Positions 7,522 to 16,221 are shown, numbered from the stretch's first letter. The stretch is DNA of 29,268 nucleotides from Oscillospiraceae bacterium (GCA_017505505.1 JAFVPA010000024.1:1-29268), one strand, 5' to 3'. Notes: generated from the letters alone by a model not told the origin. Program-made: numbers and translations.

Positions 7522-9120
7522 TTAATTCATGTAGGGAACGCCCAGGCAGTCCCGCATATCATAGTAGTTGGGGAGCCGACGCCAGCCGCTGCCTACGGTA
7601 GCATCACCGGAGGCAATGACCCGGGTATCGGGCAGGGCCTGAGAAGCCTTGTAAGCGGAAGCGCCGCTGCCAAAGATCATGTACAGGTTCTTCAGCCAGG
7701 TCATCTCCAGAATCGGCGTGATATCGCAGAAGGTCTTACCGATGTTCAGGTCCTCCAGAGCGGTGCAGTCCACCAGAGGAGAGTAGTCCCGAATGCAGCT
7801 GTTATCCAGCTCCAGGAATACCAGATTCTTGCAGGTACGGATGGGCTCGATATACTTGACCTCGGTCCAGGCCAGGATCAGATATTTCAGCTTGGGCATA
7901 TATTCCACGAAGCTGATGTCCGTCAGGGTCATATGGCCCACATCCAGACAGACCATATCCTCACAGTAGCGCAGGTTGTAGGCATAGCTGTCCGGAAGCT
8001 GGCCCACACCGTAATGGTTGGGCATGAAGTTGTCCGCATCTGTCCGCAGGGCGATGCTGGGGCCAAGGCGGACGGTCCAGACTACCTTATAATTCTCCCG
8101 GACCCGTTCCCGGTAGTCCGCCAGGAGCTCATTTTCGATCGTGCTCACTGCCAGGTTTTTGGTGCGGCTGTTGCCCCACTTGGGCTCGTCGATGCCGCAC
8201 AGGCCCAGGATCAGTTTCTCCGCCTTGGGAAGATAGGCCATCCGCTGCTCGACCTCTTCCAGATCCTCGATGACCACCTGGGACAGGTCCACCTCCCTGG
8301 TCTCCGGGCCGTAGGTTTCACCGCCCAGTTCCACCTCCCAGGTGATATCCGCACCGGGATAGGTCTCAGGCAGGGCAAAAACTGCTTCCGGGTCTGCCGC
8401 CGGGTTTACGAGATGCAGCTTTTTCAGCTCATGCAGATAGGGAAGCAGCTCCAGCTCCCCATCGGTGACGTCTTCCAGCTCCAGCTTCGCCGCCGTGTCC
8501 GGATACCGCTTGCCTCCCAGCACCAGACCGAACTCCAGACCCATGTTGTGAACCGTCCCCCGGAGGGCTTCCACCGTCTTGGGATCGAAAGTACCGGCAC
8601 CAAGGGCCACAGTCTCCAGATTCGGGAAATGCTCCAGCAAATGGATGTCGTCCTCCGTCACCGCGCGCAGGACGATCTCCTTCATGTCCCAGGCGTAGCT
8701 GTCGCCGCTGAAATGGATGCTGTATTGCACATCCACATCCGGGCGGAGCAAATGCAGGCTGTACAGCTGGGAATAGTCCCGGCAGGTCTCTGCCTTTACC
8801 GTTTTCAGATCCTTCAGCAGGCACAACGTCTTCACATCCTGTTCCCTGAGGGTCTCCACGGTGACCTCTTCCGTATCATAGGCCAGCAGGCTGCCCTGGA
8901 AGGGCACGTCCCAGCGGATCTCTGTGGCCGGCATTTTCTCCGCGATCTTCTCATATTGAGAAACACTGATCTCCTGCTTGCGCAGATCCAGCACCGCCGC
9001 GTCCTTGGGATACAGGCGGAAGCCGATAATGTGGAAATTGCTCAGGATAAACAGCATCCCCGCCACCACAAGGGTCAGCAGGATCGCCAGTACAGTCAAG
9101 ATTTTTCTGAATGCTTTCAC
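7522..9120 (-). CDS. Membrane-anchored leucine-rich-repeat protein, paralogue 1
   Basis: A 532-aa protein with one N-terminal membrane anchor (about residues 7-30) and the rest predicted outside the cell. The ectodomain has two modules. About 35-330 is built from repeated units with patterns such as LDLRKQEIS, LKTVKAETC and LKKLHLVNP. About 350-532 has clearer leucine-rich repeats (CLDVGHMTLTDISFVEYMP, LKYLILAWTEVKYIEPI, LVFLELDNSCIRDYSPL, LEDLNIGKTFCDITPI). It has no C-terminal sorting signal, pore or enzyme motif. It is a clear paralogue of the upstream gene, most similar over the last 190 residues, and has an extra stretch of about 20 residues before YKVVWTVRLG. Role unknown; surface binding or cell-envelope interaction is plausible. 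Confidence 0.85.
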   Translation of the reverse strand: MKAFRKILTVLAILLTLVVAGMLFILSNFHIIGFRLYPKDAAVLDLRKQEISVSQYEKIAEKMPATEIRWDVPFQGSLLAYDTEEVTVETLREQDVKTLCLLKDLKTVKAETCRDYSQLYSLHLLRPDVDVQYSIHFSGDSYAWDMKEIVLRAVTEDDIHLLEHFPNLETVALGAGTFDPKTVEALRGTVHNMGLEFGLVLGGKRYPDTAAKLELEDVTDGELELLPYLHELKKLHLVNPAADPEAVFALPETYPGADITWEVELGGETYGPETREVDLSQVVIEDLEEVEQRMAYLPKAEKLILGLCGIDEPKWGNSRTKNLAVSTIENELLADYRERVRENYKVVWTVRLGPSIALRTDADNFMPNHYGVGQLPDSYAYNLRYCEDMVCLDVGHMTLTDISFVEYMPKLKYLILAWTEVKYIEPIRTCKNLVFLELDNSCIRDYSPLVDCTALEDLNIGKTFCDITPILEMTWLKNLYMIFGSGASAYKASQALPDTRVIASGDATVGSGWRRLPNYYDMRDCLGVPYMN

Positions 9121-9182
9121 TTATGTTCCTCCCCAGGCCCGGGGTATCCGGTCCCCTGCCTGTTATATTCGCATACATTTTT

Positions 9183-9211
9183 ATTATCGTGTTTATTGCA
9201 CGATAAGTCAA
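9183..9211 (-). promoter_or_regulatory. Promoter of leucine-rich paralogue 1
   Basis: Minus-strand TTGACT (9206-9211), 17-bp spacer, GATAAT (9183-9188). The TTGACTTAT start of this promoter is shared with the promoter of the upstream paralogue. Confidence 0.8.
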
Positions 9212-9230
9212 GGGGAAATCTGACAGGAAT

Positions 9231-9259
9231 GCCCTGAACATGACGTCCAGGGCGTTTTT
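9231..9259. terminator. Hairpin between the two leucine-rich genes
   Basis: GCCCTG/CAGGGC stem with a T-run on the plus-strand side. It lies immediately after the stop codon of the upstream minus-strand gene, so it probably ends that transcript, though the T-run is on the wrong side for strong minus-strand termination. Confidence 0.45.
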
Positions 9260-9265
9260 CCATAT

Positions 9266-10813
9266 TTACCAGCTCATATAATGCATCCCCAGAAGGTCCC
9301 GCATCTCATAGTAATTCTCCAGATTCCGCCAGCCGTTGGCTACTGTGGCGGAACCCGTGACCATCACCTTCGTATCTGCCAGGGCCTGGGTCATCCGGTA
9401 GGCCGGACCCCGGCTGCAGCCGATCATCCACAGGTTTTTCAGCCAAGTCATCTTCCCCACCGGTTCAAAATCCGCGTAGGTGTTGCCCAGATTCAAATCC
9501 TCCAGAGCCGTGCAGTCCAGCAGCGGAGAATAGTCCTTGATAGGACTCCAGTCCAGCTCCAGGAATTTCAGCTTCTTACAGCTGCGGATAGGTTCGATGT
9601 ACTGCACCTGGGTGTGGGCCAGGATCAGAAATTCCAAATCAGGCATATTCTCCACAAAGCTGATGTCCGTGATGCTCATATGTCCAATATCGATACAGAC
9701 CATTTCCTCGCAGTAACGCAGATCATAGGCCTCTTCATCATTGAAATAATACACATGCTCCCGGACAGGCATGAAGGTAGTGTCATCGGTACGGGCCGTC
9801 AGCTTTTTCCCCAGCTGTACCGTCCAGACTACCTTGTACTGCTCCCGCATCTCCGCCCGGAAAGCGGCCAGCTTCTCATTGTCGATGCCGCATTTTCCAA
9901 GGAAGAGAGTCTCGGCTTCGGGGAAATAGGCCATCTCCCGTCTGACCTTGTCCAGGCTATGGATCTTCGCCCCAGACAGGTCTACCTCTTTGTCCTCCGA
10001 GGAACAGCTTACGCCGCAGACGGTCTTTTCCCAGGTAATGTCCACATTGGGAAGACTTCTTCGCAGCTGCAGCAGTGTTTCGGCAGACGCCTCTGGGTCT
10101 TCCAAATGCAGCGTTTTCAAATCCGGCAGGAATTGCAGCATGGCAAGCTCCGCCTCCGTTACTGCCTCCGCCGTCACCTTCCTGGCTGATCCGGAAATAA
10201 CCGTCTCCCCCAGGCCCACACAGAAGTCCGCGCCTATCTCTCCGCAGTGGGTCCGCAGCGCATCCACAGCTTCCGCTTCGCCGCCCCAAACTACCGCTTT
10301 TTCCAGCCCGGTGAAGCACTTCAGCCGGGGGATTTCCTCCGCCCGGACCTGCATCAGCTCCACCGTTTCGGCATCCCGTGGAAAGCTCTGCTCTCCCAGC
10401 ATAACATTGTAGCGGATGTCCAGCTCCGGCAGCCGTTCTTCCGCCAGGAGCAGCATTTCATAGTCCCGGCAGTCCTCCGCCTCCAGAGACGTCAGCTCCG
10501 GGAAGTAGGCCAGCACTTCCACATCCTGCCGGGACAGGGCCGTGACCGTCAGCGACTTCGTGTCCTGGCTACACCGCACCCCCTGAAAGGGAATATCCCA
10601 CAGGACTTCACACTCCGGCAGCGCTTTGCGGAGCCGCGCATAGTGGGCCGCAGAGATGTCCTCCCCCCGCAAATCCAGGAGCTTGGCATCTCTGGGATAA
10701 AAGCGCATATCCACAAAGGTATAGTAGGTCACGTTCCAGATAACGCCGCCACCCACCGCCCCGAACAGCAGCAGGATCAGCAGGGCCATCAGCAGTTTTT
10801 TCAGTCTGCTCAA
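9266..10813 (-). CDS. Membrane-anchored leucine-rich-repeat protein, paralogue 2
   Basis: A 515-aa paralogue of the downstream protein with the same plan: N-terminal membrane anchor (about residues 5-27), a repeat-rich first module, and a C-terminal leucine-rich module with near-identical blocks (TDISFVE, YIEPIRSCKKL, DYSPLLDCTALEDLN, MTWLKNL). The chosen start is TTG at 10813, with AGGAGG eight bases upstream. The reading frame is open further upstream to an ATG at 10924, but that extension would be highly charged, would overlap the promoter and would put 37 residues before the anchor. The pair looks like a tandem duplication that has since diverged. It has no sorting signal. Function unknown. 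Confidence 0.83.
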   Translation of the reverse strand: MSRLKKLLMALLILLLFGAVGGGVIWNVTYYTFVDMRFYPRDAKLLDLRGEDISAAHYARLRKALPECEVLWDIPFQGVRCSQDTKSLTVTALSRQDVEVLAYFPELTSLEAEDCRDYEMLLLAEERLPELDIRYNVMLGEQSFPRDAETVELMQVRAEEIPRLKCFTGLEKAVVWGGEAEAVDALRTHCGEIGADFCVGLGETVISGSARKVTAEAVTEAELAMLQFLPDLKTLHLEDPEASAETLLQLRRSLPNVDITWEKTVCGVSCSSEDKEVDLSGAKIHSLDKVRREMAYFPEAETLFLGKCGIDNEKLAAFRAEMREQYKVVWTVQLGKKLTARTDDTTFMPVREHVYYFNDEEAYDLRYCEEMVCIDIGHMSITDISFVENMPDLEFLILAHTQVQYIEPIRSCKKLKFLELDWSPIKDYSPLLDCTALEDLNLGNTYADFEPVGKMTWLKNLWMIGCSRGPAYRMTQALADTKVMVTGSATVANGWRNLENYYEMRDLLGMHYMSW

Positions 10814-10858
10814 TGTGCCATCCTCCTGAATCTTCCTCTTTTTCTCGGTATTGGTCCT

Positions 10859-10887
10859 ATTATGTGCCTTTTTCCGGGATAAGTCAA
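10859..10887 (-). promoter_or_regulatory. Promoter of leucine-rich paralogue 2
   Basis: Minus-strand TTGACT (10882-10887), 17-bp spacer, CATAAT (10859-10864). This supports the TTG start at 10813, since the longer ORF would begin upstream of the promoter. Confidence 0.78.
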
Positions 10888-10963
10888 TAGGGTTTGCAGG
10901 ATACACCTTCCGATCCCGGCACACAAACGGTCACGGATACTATAATGGAACAGGAGGTGCAAT

Positions 10964-11764
10964 ATGGAAAATTTTGTTATGATGGCGCTGGCCGCAACGC
11001 TGGGGACCTGGTTTGTAACAGCCCTGGGTGCCGCCACCGTCGTCTTTTTTACATCCCCAAAGCCGAAGATCCTGAACCTCATGCTGGGCTTTGCTTCCGG
11101 TGTCATGATCGCAGCCAGCTTCTGGTCACTGCTGCAGCCGGCCATCGAACGGGCAGAGGCCACATCCGACCTGCCCGCGTATCTTGTGGCCACGGCAGGC
11201 TTTTTGCTCGGCGCGCTGTTTCTATGGGCATCCGATAAAGTGGTCTCCTTCGCAAGAAGGAAGGCTGACAGCACCCAGGGAATGCCCAATGAACGGCTGC
11301 ACCGAATCATCATGCTGATTCTCTCCATCACCCTCCATAATATCCCGGAAGGATTGGCGGTAGGCGTTGCCTTCGGCGCATTACAGGGCGGCCATACAGT
11401 GGAAGACCTGATGGCTGCAGTCTCCGTAGCTGTGGGCATCGGCCTACAAAATTTCCCGGAGGGGGCGGCTGTCTCTGTTCCCTTGAGAAGAGAGGGATAT
11501 TCCCGGAAAAAGAGCTTTTTGCTTGGCCAGGCCTCCGGCCTGGTGGAGCCGGTGGCCGGTGTGATCGGCGCATTGCTGGTGGTTTCCGTGGAAGCAGTCC
11601 TGCCCTACGCCCTTTCCTTCGCCGCCGGAGCCATGATCCTGGTGGCTGTCCACGAACTGATCCCGGAATGCCAGAAAAATCAGCAGGACCAGCCATATTT
11701 TGCCACTATGGGGATCGTTCTCGGCTTTGCGGCCATGATGCTGCTGGATGTCATGCTGGGGTGA
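10964..11764 (+). CDS. ZIP family divalent-metal transporter
   Basis: A 266-aa inner-membrane protein of the ZIP family (ZupT/GufA-like), which takes up zinc and often iron or manganese. About eight membrane segments are visible. The binuclear metal site is present: HNIPEG around residues 125-130 and NFPEG around 166-170. A cytoplasmic loop (about 88-108) precedes transmembrane segment 4. The ATG has AGGAGGTGCAAT before it, and a TATAAT box lies at 10941-10946 with no good -35, so activation or metal control is possible but unproven. It is divergent from the leucine-rich genes and is the last chromosomal gene before the island. Confidence 0.93.
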   Translation: MENFVMMALAATLGTWFVTALGAATVVFFTSPKPKILNLMLGFASGVMIAASFWSLLQPAIERAEATSDLPAYLVATAGFLLGALFLWASDKVVSFARRKADSTQGMPNERLHRIIMLILSITLHNIPEGLAVGVAFGALQGGHTVEDLMAAVSVAVGIGLQNFPEGAAVSVPLRREGYSRKKSFLLGQASGLVEPVAGVIGALLVVSVEAVLPYALSFAAGAMILVAVHELIPECQKNQQDQPYFATMGIVLGFAAMMLLDVMLG

Positions 11765-11841
11765 TCCGGCCAGCGAAACAGAGCTGTTTCTTCCCATCCA
11801 GCGCAATGCAGCCCCCATCGGTCAACAGAAAAACCGTTGAT

Positions 11842-11922
11842 AATTGCTTCCAGCAAAAGAAAAAGTCCAAAACCCCTAGAGCCTCTAAGGATTTTGGACT
11901 TGGTGCCGGTGACCGGACTCGA
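11842..11922 (-). repeat. Left attachment-site copy (att, distal)
   Basis: Matches 22092-22172 over 81 bp with a single difference (C at 11882, A at 22132). It includes the tRNA-Leu terminator hairpin and the last 22 nt of the tRNA, then diverges in the T-arm. About 130 bp of unassigned DNA follow before the second tRNA fragment at 12056. Confidence 0.85.
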
Positions 11923-12017
11923 TTACATTATGGTGTCGATCCCGGCTGGGCGGAATCGAACGGATGTCCACCGGACATCCGCATTGAAACGGGTTCGAGT
12001 TCACTTCCCTTCATAAA

Positions 12018-12054
12018 CGAAGAATGGGCACCCCAATAGGGTGCCCATTCTTCG
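12018..12054 (-). terminator. Second tRNA-type terminator hairpin
   Basis: A perfect 16-bp stem (12018-12033 with 12039-12054) abutting the tRNA-Leu fragment at 12056, in the position a tRNA terminator would take. It differs in sequence from the terminator of the intact tRNA. Confidence 0.65.
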
Positions 12055-12055
12055 C

Positions 12056-12111
12056 TGGTGCCGGTGACCGGACTCGAACCGGTACGTCATCGCTGGCGGC
12101 GGATTTTGAGC
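12056..12111 (-). pseudogene. tRNA-Leu 3'-half fragment (second att remnant)
   Basis: 56 nt identical, but for one base (T for C in the variable arm), to the 3' end of the intact tRNA-Leu at 22151-22236, from CCA back to the anticodon loop. Similarity stops just past the anticodon, a common crossover point for tRNA-targeting tyrosine integrases. No 5' half is present. Together with the copy at 11842 it indicates two insertion events at the same tRNA. From 12112 to 12409 I see no gene, only AT-rich DNA with possible promoter boxes. Confidence 0.85.
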
Positions 12112-12409
12112 GCAGAGGCTTTTCGGGAATCTGGGGGTGTTCAGAGGCACTGAAAGGTACCATCCACTTGGCGAAGCACATCAAAAGCCATGCAATTCCA
12201 CCGCAAAAACTTATATTTTCCCCAATTTTCAAGATTATCACATTCTTTTCAAACACTATAAATTCAAGGCAATTTGCAGAGATTTTTTGCACGTTGGAGG
12301 GATGCAGGAGGGATCCCCCTTCTTTCCTGCGTACTGTCCCTTAAATCCACCACACAAAAGATACATCCCTCCCGTCATTGACAATATGATTTTTGAGAGG
12401 ATTGATCAT

Positions 12410-12655
12410 ATGAAAAACCGAAAATACTACCGCAACCGTTTCGCGGATTGTCCCGATGTTCTGACTGTCTCACAGTTCTGTACAATGATGGGCGGTACCT
12501 GTGACAAGGCTGCCCGGAAGCTGATCCATGAAAACCGTGTGAAGCATCTCCATGTTCGCAATGCATATCTGATCCCAAAGGAATGGGCCATCGACTATAT
12601 CCTCAGCATCCATTACGCCAAGCACCGTCCCGTGCTCACGGGGAAGGTATCATAG
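12410..12655 (+). CDS. Small helix-turn-helix, excisionase-like protein
   Basis: An 81-aa protein (MKNRKYYRNRFADCPDVLTV...) with a central segment, LTVSQFCTMMGGTCDKAARKLI, that looks like the helix-turn-helix of MerR/excisionase-type proteins, followed by HENRVKHLHVRNAYLIPK, the usual beta-wing plus recognition pattern. It resembles the DUF6462 family, commonly found next to TnpV and DUF6809 genes in clostridial accessory elements. The ATG at 12410 has GAGAGG nearby; an in-frame ATG at 12386 lacks a ribosome site. It probably binds DNA. It is followed after 10 bp by the TnpV gene. Confidence 0.65.
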   Translation: MKNRKYYRNRFADCPDVLTVSQFCTMMGGTCDKAARKLIHENRVKHLHVRNAYLIPKEWAIDYILSIHYAKHRPVLTGKVS

Positions 12656-12665
12656 GGAGGTGCTA

Positions 12666-13028
12666 ATGATGGAACTGAACTATATTCGCTGCGGTGATTA
12701 TTATATTCCCGATCTGAAATTATCCGAGGAGAAACGTCCCATCGGAAAATGGGGACGGTTGCACCGGGATTACCTGAAAGAGCATCATCCTGTACAGTTC
12801 AATCTGCTGGCCCTGTCCGGGAATTTTCATACTTATCTTGCTGAGTTGAATGATCAGGCGCAAGATCGGTTGGAGAGGATTCTTGAACAAATGATAGCTG
12901 CCGAAGGCGTTACAGAAGAACTGAAAGCAGCAAACCCTATGCTTTGGGTACAGCGTATGAATAATATCCGGAACCGGGCAGAGGAGATGATTCTCCGGGA
13001 ACTGGTCTACGGGGAGGCGATGGCATGA
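12666..13028 (+). CDS. TnpV family transposon-associated protein
   Basis: A 120-aa soluble protein with the TnpV pattern: a short N-terminal strand region (GDYYIPDL), then PIGKWGRLHRDYLKEH, a helical core and the ending MNNIRNRAEEMILRELVY. TnpV proteins are carried by clostridial mobile elements; their biochemical role is not established. The start at ATG 12666 follows AGGGAGG closely; ATG 12669 is equally possible. It overlaps the next gene by an ATGA junction, so the two are translated together. Confidence 0.8.
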   Translation: MMELNYIRCGDYYIPDLKLSEEKRPIGKWGRLHRDYLKEHHPVQFNLLALSGNFHTYLAELNDQAQDRLERILEQMIAAEGVTEELKAANPMLWVQRMNNIRNRAEEMILRELVYGEAMA

Positions 13029-13312
13029 GTATTCTGGAAGAATTTTGGTATGGTAATCTTGACCCAGCAGAATATGATGCCAGTTCAAAAAATGAATACA
13101 AGGAACTGCTCCAGCTGATCAGCCGGAATGAAGAAAAGCTGCTTGCAACCATGACGGCTGAGCAGAAAGACCTGTTCTCCAGATATCAAGACTGTGTTCG
13201 TGAATTTCAAGCTATGGCGGAGTACTTGCTGTTTCAGAACAGTTTCCGGTTGGGAGCAAGGATGATGTTGGAGATCATGGAAGCCGATCCTATGAATCAC
13301 AGCTACAAATAA
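13025..13312 (+). CDS. DUF6809-type small helical protein
   Basis: A 95-aa, predicted all-helical protein (MSILEEFWYGNLDPAEY...) of the kind usually found downstream of TnpV. The N-terminal FWYGNLDP box and the C-terminal FQNSFRLGARMMLE helix are the recognisable parts. Function unknown. It overlaps the TnpV stop codon (ATGA) and ends just before a strong terminator, closing a three-gene operon. Confidence 0.75.
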   Translation: MSILEEFWYGNLDPAEYDASSKNEYKELLQLISRNEEKLLATMTAEQKDLFSRYQDCVREFQAMAEYLLFQNSFRLGARMMLEIMEADPMNHSYK

Positions 13313-13330
13313 CATCCGTTACATGCAAAA

Positions 13331-13372
13331 ACAAGATAGCAGCGGTATCAAAGCCGCTGCTATCTTGTTTTT
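13331..13372 (+). terminator. Strong terminator between convergent genes
   Basis: A perfect 15-bp stem (13331-13345 with 13354-13368) followed by TTTTT. It can serve both the plus-strand DUF6809 operon and the minus-strand permease operon. Confidence 0.9.
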
Positions 13373-13407
13373 GTGGAATAACGCGTTTAAGGAGGCTGTA
13401 TCTTACA

Positions 13408-14181
13408 TTACTTACTTAAAATCCAGGATACCACGCTGACCAGAATCAGCACGGTACCTGCAGTGAGGTTCAGCTTGCGCTCGCTGACCTTATTGGCAAA
13501 GCGGGCAGAACCGACTGCACCGATGGTGCACGTGACAGTGACCACGATACTGGGGATCAGATCAACAGCAGCACCCATGGCAACATGGCTGACTGCACCG
13601 GTCAGCGCAACCAGGGTCATGATCATACTGCTGGTGCCAACGGCCAGCTTGGTGTCCATACCCATGATCATGGTCAGAACCATCAGCATCAGTGCGCCGC
13701 CTGCAGATCCCATGAAGCCGCATTCGACACCGATGAGGAAGCCCAGAATCAGAGCAATCACGGTTTTCCGCTGTGCCTTCCGCTCCTCGGCGGCAGTAAG
13801 GTTCTCCTTCTTGGGTTTAGTGGGCATAAAGAACTTCACAGCCATAAACAGGTTGCTGATGATGACAAAATAGCTGATGCCGTTTTCGCTCACCATACTG
13901 AACAGATAGCCCAAGTAGCTGCCCACCACAGCACCGGCAAAAGCCACCACTGCCATGGGCATGCCCTTCTTCATCTGGATGTTGCCATTCTTGTAGAAGG
14001 TCCAGCAGGTGACCATGGCGGAGGGCACATTGGCGATCAGAGACAGGGTCACGGCATCATAGCCGCTCCAGCCGCAGACGCTGCACAGGATGGGAGTCAA
14101 AACCATAGCGGCAGTCAGACCAGCCATGCCCGTCAGGACACCACCGGCAAGGCCTGCCAGAATATACACAATGTAAAGCAT
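13408..14181 (-). CDS. TauE/SafE family permease
   Basis: A 257-aa membrane protein of about eight segments with the family's two-fold internal repeat: GLAGGVLTGMAGLTAAMV near the N-terminus and GFLIGVECGFMGSAGGALM at about residue 155. TauE/SafE proteins export small organic or sulfur anions such as sulfite and sulfoacetate; the substrate here is unknown. It is the last gene of an operon, 12 bp after the SGNH hydrolase, so it may export the product or a by-product of the acyltransferase/hydrolase pair. The ATG has AAGGAGAG upstream. Confidence 0.88.
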   Translation of the reverse strand: MLYIVYILAGLAGGVLTGMAGLTAAMVLTPILCSVCGWSGYDAVTLSLIANVPSAMVTCWTFYKNGNIQMKKGMPMAVVAFAGAVVGSYLGYLFSMVSENGISYFVIISNLFMAVKFFMPTKPKKENLTAAEERKAQRKTVIALILGFLIGVECGFMGSAGGALMLMVLTMIMGMDTKLAVGTSSMIMTLVALTGAVSHVAMGAAVDLIPSIVVTVTCTIGAVGSARFANKVSERKLNLTAGTVLILVSVVSWILSK

Positions 14182-14193
14182 CTTTTTCTCTCC

Positions 14194-14913
14194 TTATTTG
14201 CTGCGGATCACAGCGTAAACTTCCTGGGCAATAGCAGCTGCGCCCTCGTTGCTGGGATGAACACCGTCTTTTGCAAACCATTCGGGATGCTGGGAAGTCA
14301 GTGCATGGATGTCGATAAGGGTATAGCCACGCTCTGCGGCAACTCCCCGGGTGATTTCCGCGATCTCGTTCACTATCAGGGGCTGGATGTCATGGTTGGT
14401 GGTTCCTTCTGTCTGGCCTTCCAAGAAGAAAGCGGAAGGCAGGGTACACAGGATGATCTCACTGTCGCCGTAAGTATCCAGCAGGCTCAGCAGGTCTGTC
14501 TTAAAAGCATCCGCACCCTTCCAGTTCTCAGGCTTACTGTCATTGCTGCCCATCATGAACACAACATAGTCCGCCGCGTAATCCAGACTCTCCTGATAAT
14601 GAGGCAGGGTACGGTAGGAGCGGTCTGCGCTCTCCTGCACAGCAAAGCTGCTGACACCATAGTTGTTTACATGGTAGTTTTCGCCAAGCAGATTCTGCAG
14701 AACGGTGGGATAGTTATTCTTGGGCCAACCGGAAATACCGTGACCGTAGGTGGTGCTGTCACCGGCGCAGGCGATTTTGATCTGGCCTTCTTTGGGCTCG
14801 GAAGTATTGCTCATGCCGGACATACCGTTAAAGTACAGGTAAGCAAATCCACCGGCAACGATCAGAATGATGATCAGCAGAATGATCAGTAACACTTTCA
14901 ACACTTTTTTCAT
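14194..14913 (-). CDS. Membrane-anchored SGNH/GDSL hydrolase
   Basis: A 239-aa protein with an N-terminal signal anchor (about residues 4-29), probably facing outside the cell. The SGNH catalytic set is complete: Ser53 in GDSTTYG, Gly/Asn in MGSNDS (Asn124), and Asp216/His219 in KDGVHPS. Such enzymes are esterases, acyltransferases or deacylases of lipids and cell-wall sugars. It lies 18 bp after the HxxxD acyltransferase and 12 bp before the permease, which suggests that it edits or releases an acyl group on the same molecule. The family is too broad to fix the substrate. Confidence 0.9.
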   Translation of the reverse strand: MKKVLKVLLIILLIIILIVAGGFAYLYFNGMSGMSNTSEPKEGQIKIACAGDSTTYGHGISGWPKNNYPTVLQNLLGENYHVNNYGVSSFAVQESADRSYRTLPHYQESLDYAADYVVFMMGSNDSKPENWKGADAFKTDLLSLLDTYGDSEIILCTLPSAFFLEGQTEGTTNHDIQPLIVNEIAEITRGVAAERGYTLIDIHALTSQHPEWFAKDGVHPSNEGAAAIAQEVYAVIRSK

Positions 14914-14931
14914 CTCTCTATATTCCTTCTT

Positions 14932-16221
14932 TTATTCCGACGCGTAAGCGGTAATTTCGGCCACCATATCATCCAGGGTCTTCTGCAGGACGACAACATC
15001 CTCATCCGTACACTGAACGGCCACTGCCAGAACGCACTCACCGTCGAAGCTGATGATGGAGATCTGCATACCGGGCTTCTTCTTCAGAGGACCGCCAAAG
15101 ATACCGCCGTTGGGCACAATACCGCCCAGTGCGAAATCAACGCACTTCAGATTACCCAGATTGGTAACACCCACGGGGGCAGTACCATAGACCTTGCCCA
15201 TAATCTCCAGCAGCAGACCGATAGGAACCTTCCGGGCCAAGGCATGAACAATGGGCATGCCCTCCAGACCAGCCAGCGGATTTTCCTTGACCTTCGTGGT
15301 CTGTTCGGCAATCATGGCCAGCGTTTCAGAGAAGGATTGAGAAACTCCGTTTTCCAGAAGGGTCATAAAGGAGCCGGACATATTGCACAGGCCCTCACTC
15401 TCGCCATCGACACAGTGCCGCCGCAGATCCATGGTGGAGTTCATGCACATGGCAGCCGCGGGGTCAATACCCTCCATCTTTGCATAGGCGTGGTAGGTAG
15501 CAGCGATCATCATATCATTGACGGAAGCGCCAACGCCCTTTGCCTTTTTCCGGGCAGCGTTCATGACATCAGCGGGAATCTTCTTCAGCACCAGCCGGTT
15601 CCGTCCCGGTTTCTCATTGGGATAGGGATAGAAGGAGCGAACATCGGAAGAGGAGGGAGAAGACTTCTGCAGCTTCTTCATATCCTCCTTGCTGACTGTG
15701 TCATAGACCTTTTCCGGGGCACGGCTGCCGTTCTTAATCTCCAGCGCATCCGCATTACCGGTCTGAGCGATCATATTATAGGCTTCCATCAGCTTGGCAA
15801 GCAGATACTTGCCGTCGCCGCCGTCCACCACCAGATGGCTCATGCGGACAACCACGCAGCTCTTTTCCTTGCTCTGCACCAGGGTACAGTGGATCTGTAC
15901 CTTGTCCTCAGAGTAAACAGGCAGCAAAGACAGGGAGTTGGCAGTCACCACAGGATCACCGTCGGTTTCCACATGGAGAAAATAGTTGCTCTCATCCATG
16001 TTCTCGTTCAGCTTCCAGTGGGCACTGATGCCCTCGGTGAAGAAGGTGCCGTGGAGCACATCCACGCTTTCCACCACCGCCTTGATGGCCTTGCGGAGAA
16101 TGTCCACATCCACGATGCCGGGGTAATTCAGTACGAAGCGAACTGTATTGTCGTTAAATTCCCGGAGAATAAACTGACCGCGCTCACCGCCGCCTGCTTT
16201 GATGATCTTGGGTCTTGCCAT
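14932..16221 (-). CDS. Condensation-type (HxxxD) acyltransferase
   Basis: A 429-aa protein of the CoA-dependent acyltransferase superfamily (condensation domains, PapA, alcohol acetyltransferase). The catalytic HxxxDG motif is His129-LVV-Asp133-GG. A second lobe includes MNSTMDLRR and the NLGNLK segment, which corresponds to the conserved region near the solvent channel. It has no carrier-protein or adenylation domain, so it is a stand-alone transferase moving an acyl group from a CoA or carrier thioester to an alcohol or amine. First gene of a three-gene operon, with AAAGGAG before the ATG and a good promoter upstream. With the neighbouring SDR it could build an esterified lipid or small molecule; the product is unknown. 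Confidence 0.85.
   Translation of the reverse strand: MARPKIIKAGGGERGQFILREFNDNTVRFVLNYPGIVDVDILRKAIKAVVESVDVLHGTFFTEGISAHWKLNENMDESNYFLHVETDGDPVVTANSLSLLPVYSEDKVQIHCTLVQSKEKSCVVVRMSHLVVDGGDGKYLLAKLMEAYNMIAQTGNADALEIKNGSRAPEKVYDTVSKEDMKKLQKSSPSSSDVRSFYPYPNEKPGRNRLVLKKIPADVMNAARKKAKGVGASVNDMMIAATYHAYAKMEGIDPAAAMCMNSTMDLRRHCVDGESEGLCNMSGSFMTLLENGVSQSFSETLAMIAEQTTKVKENPLAGLEGMPIVHALARKVPIGLLLEIMGKVYGTAPVGVTNLGNLKCVDFALGGIVPNGGIFGGPLKKKPGMQISIISFDGECVLAVAVQCTDEDVVVLQKTLDDMVAEITAYASE

Noticed and set aside
11923..12017. Additional tRNA gene suggested by T-arm-like strings such as GGGTTCGAGTTC
   Set aside because: No acceptor, D-arm or anticodon stem can be assembled around them; they are at most further degenerate fragments.
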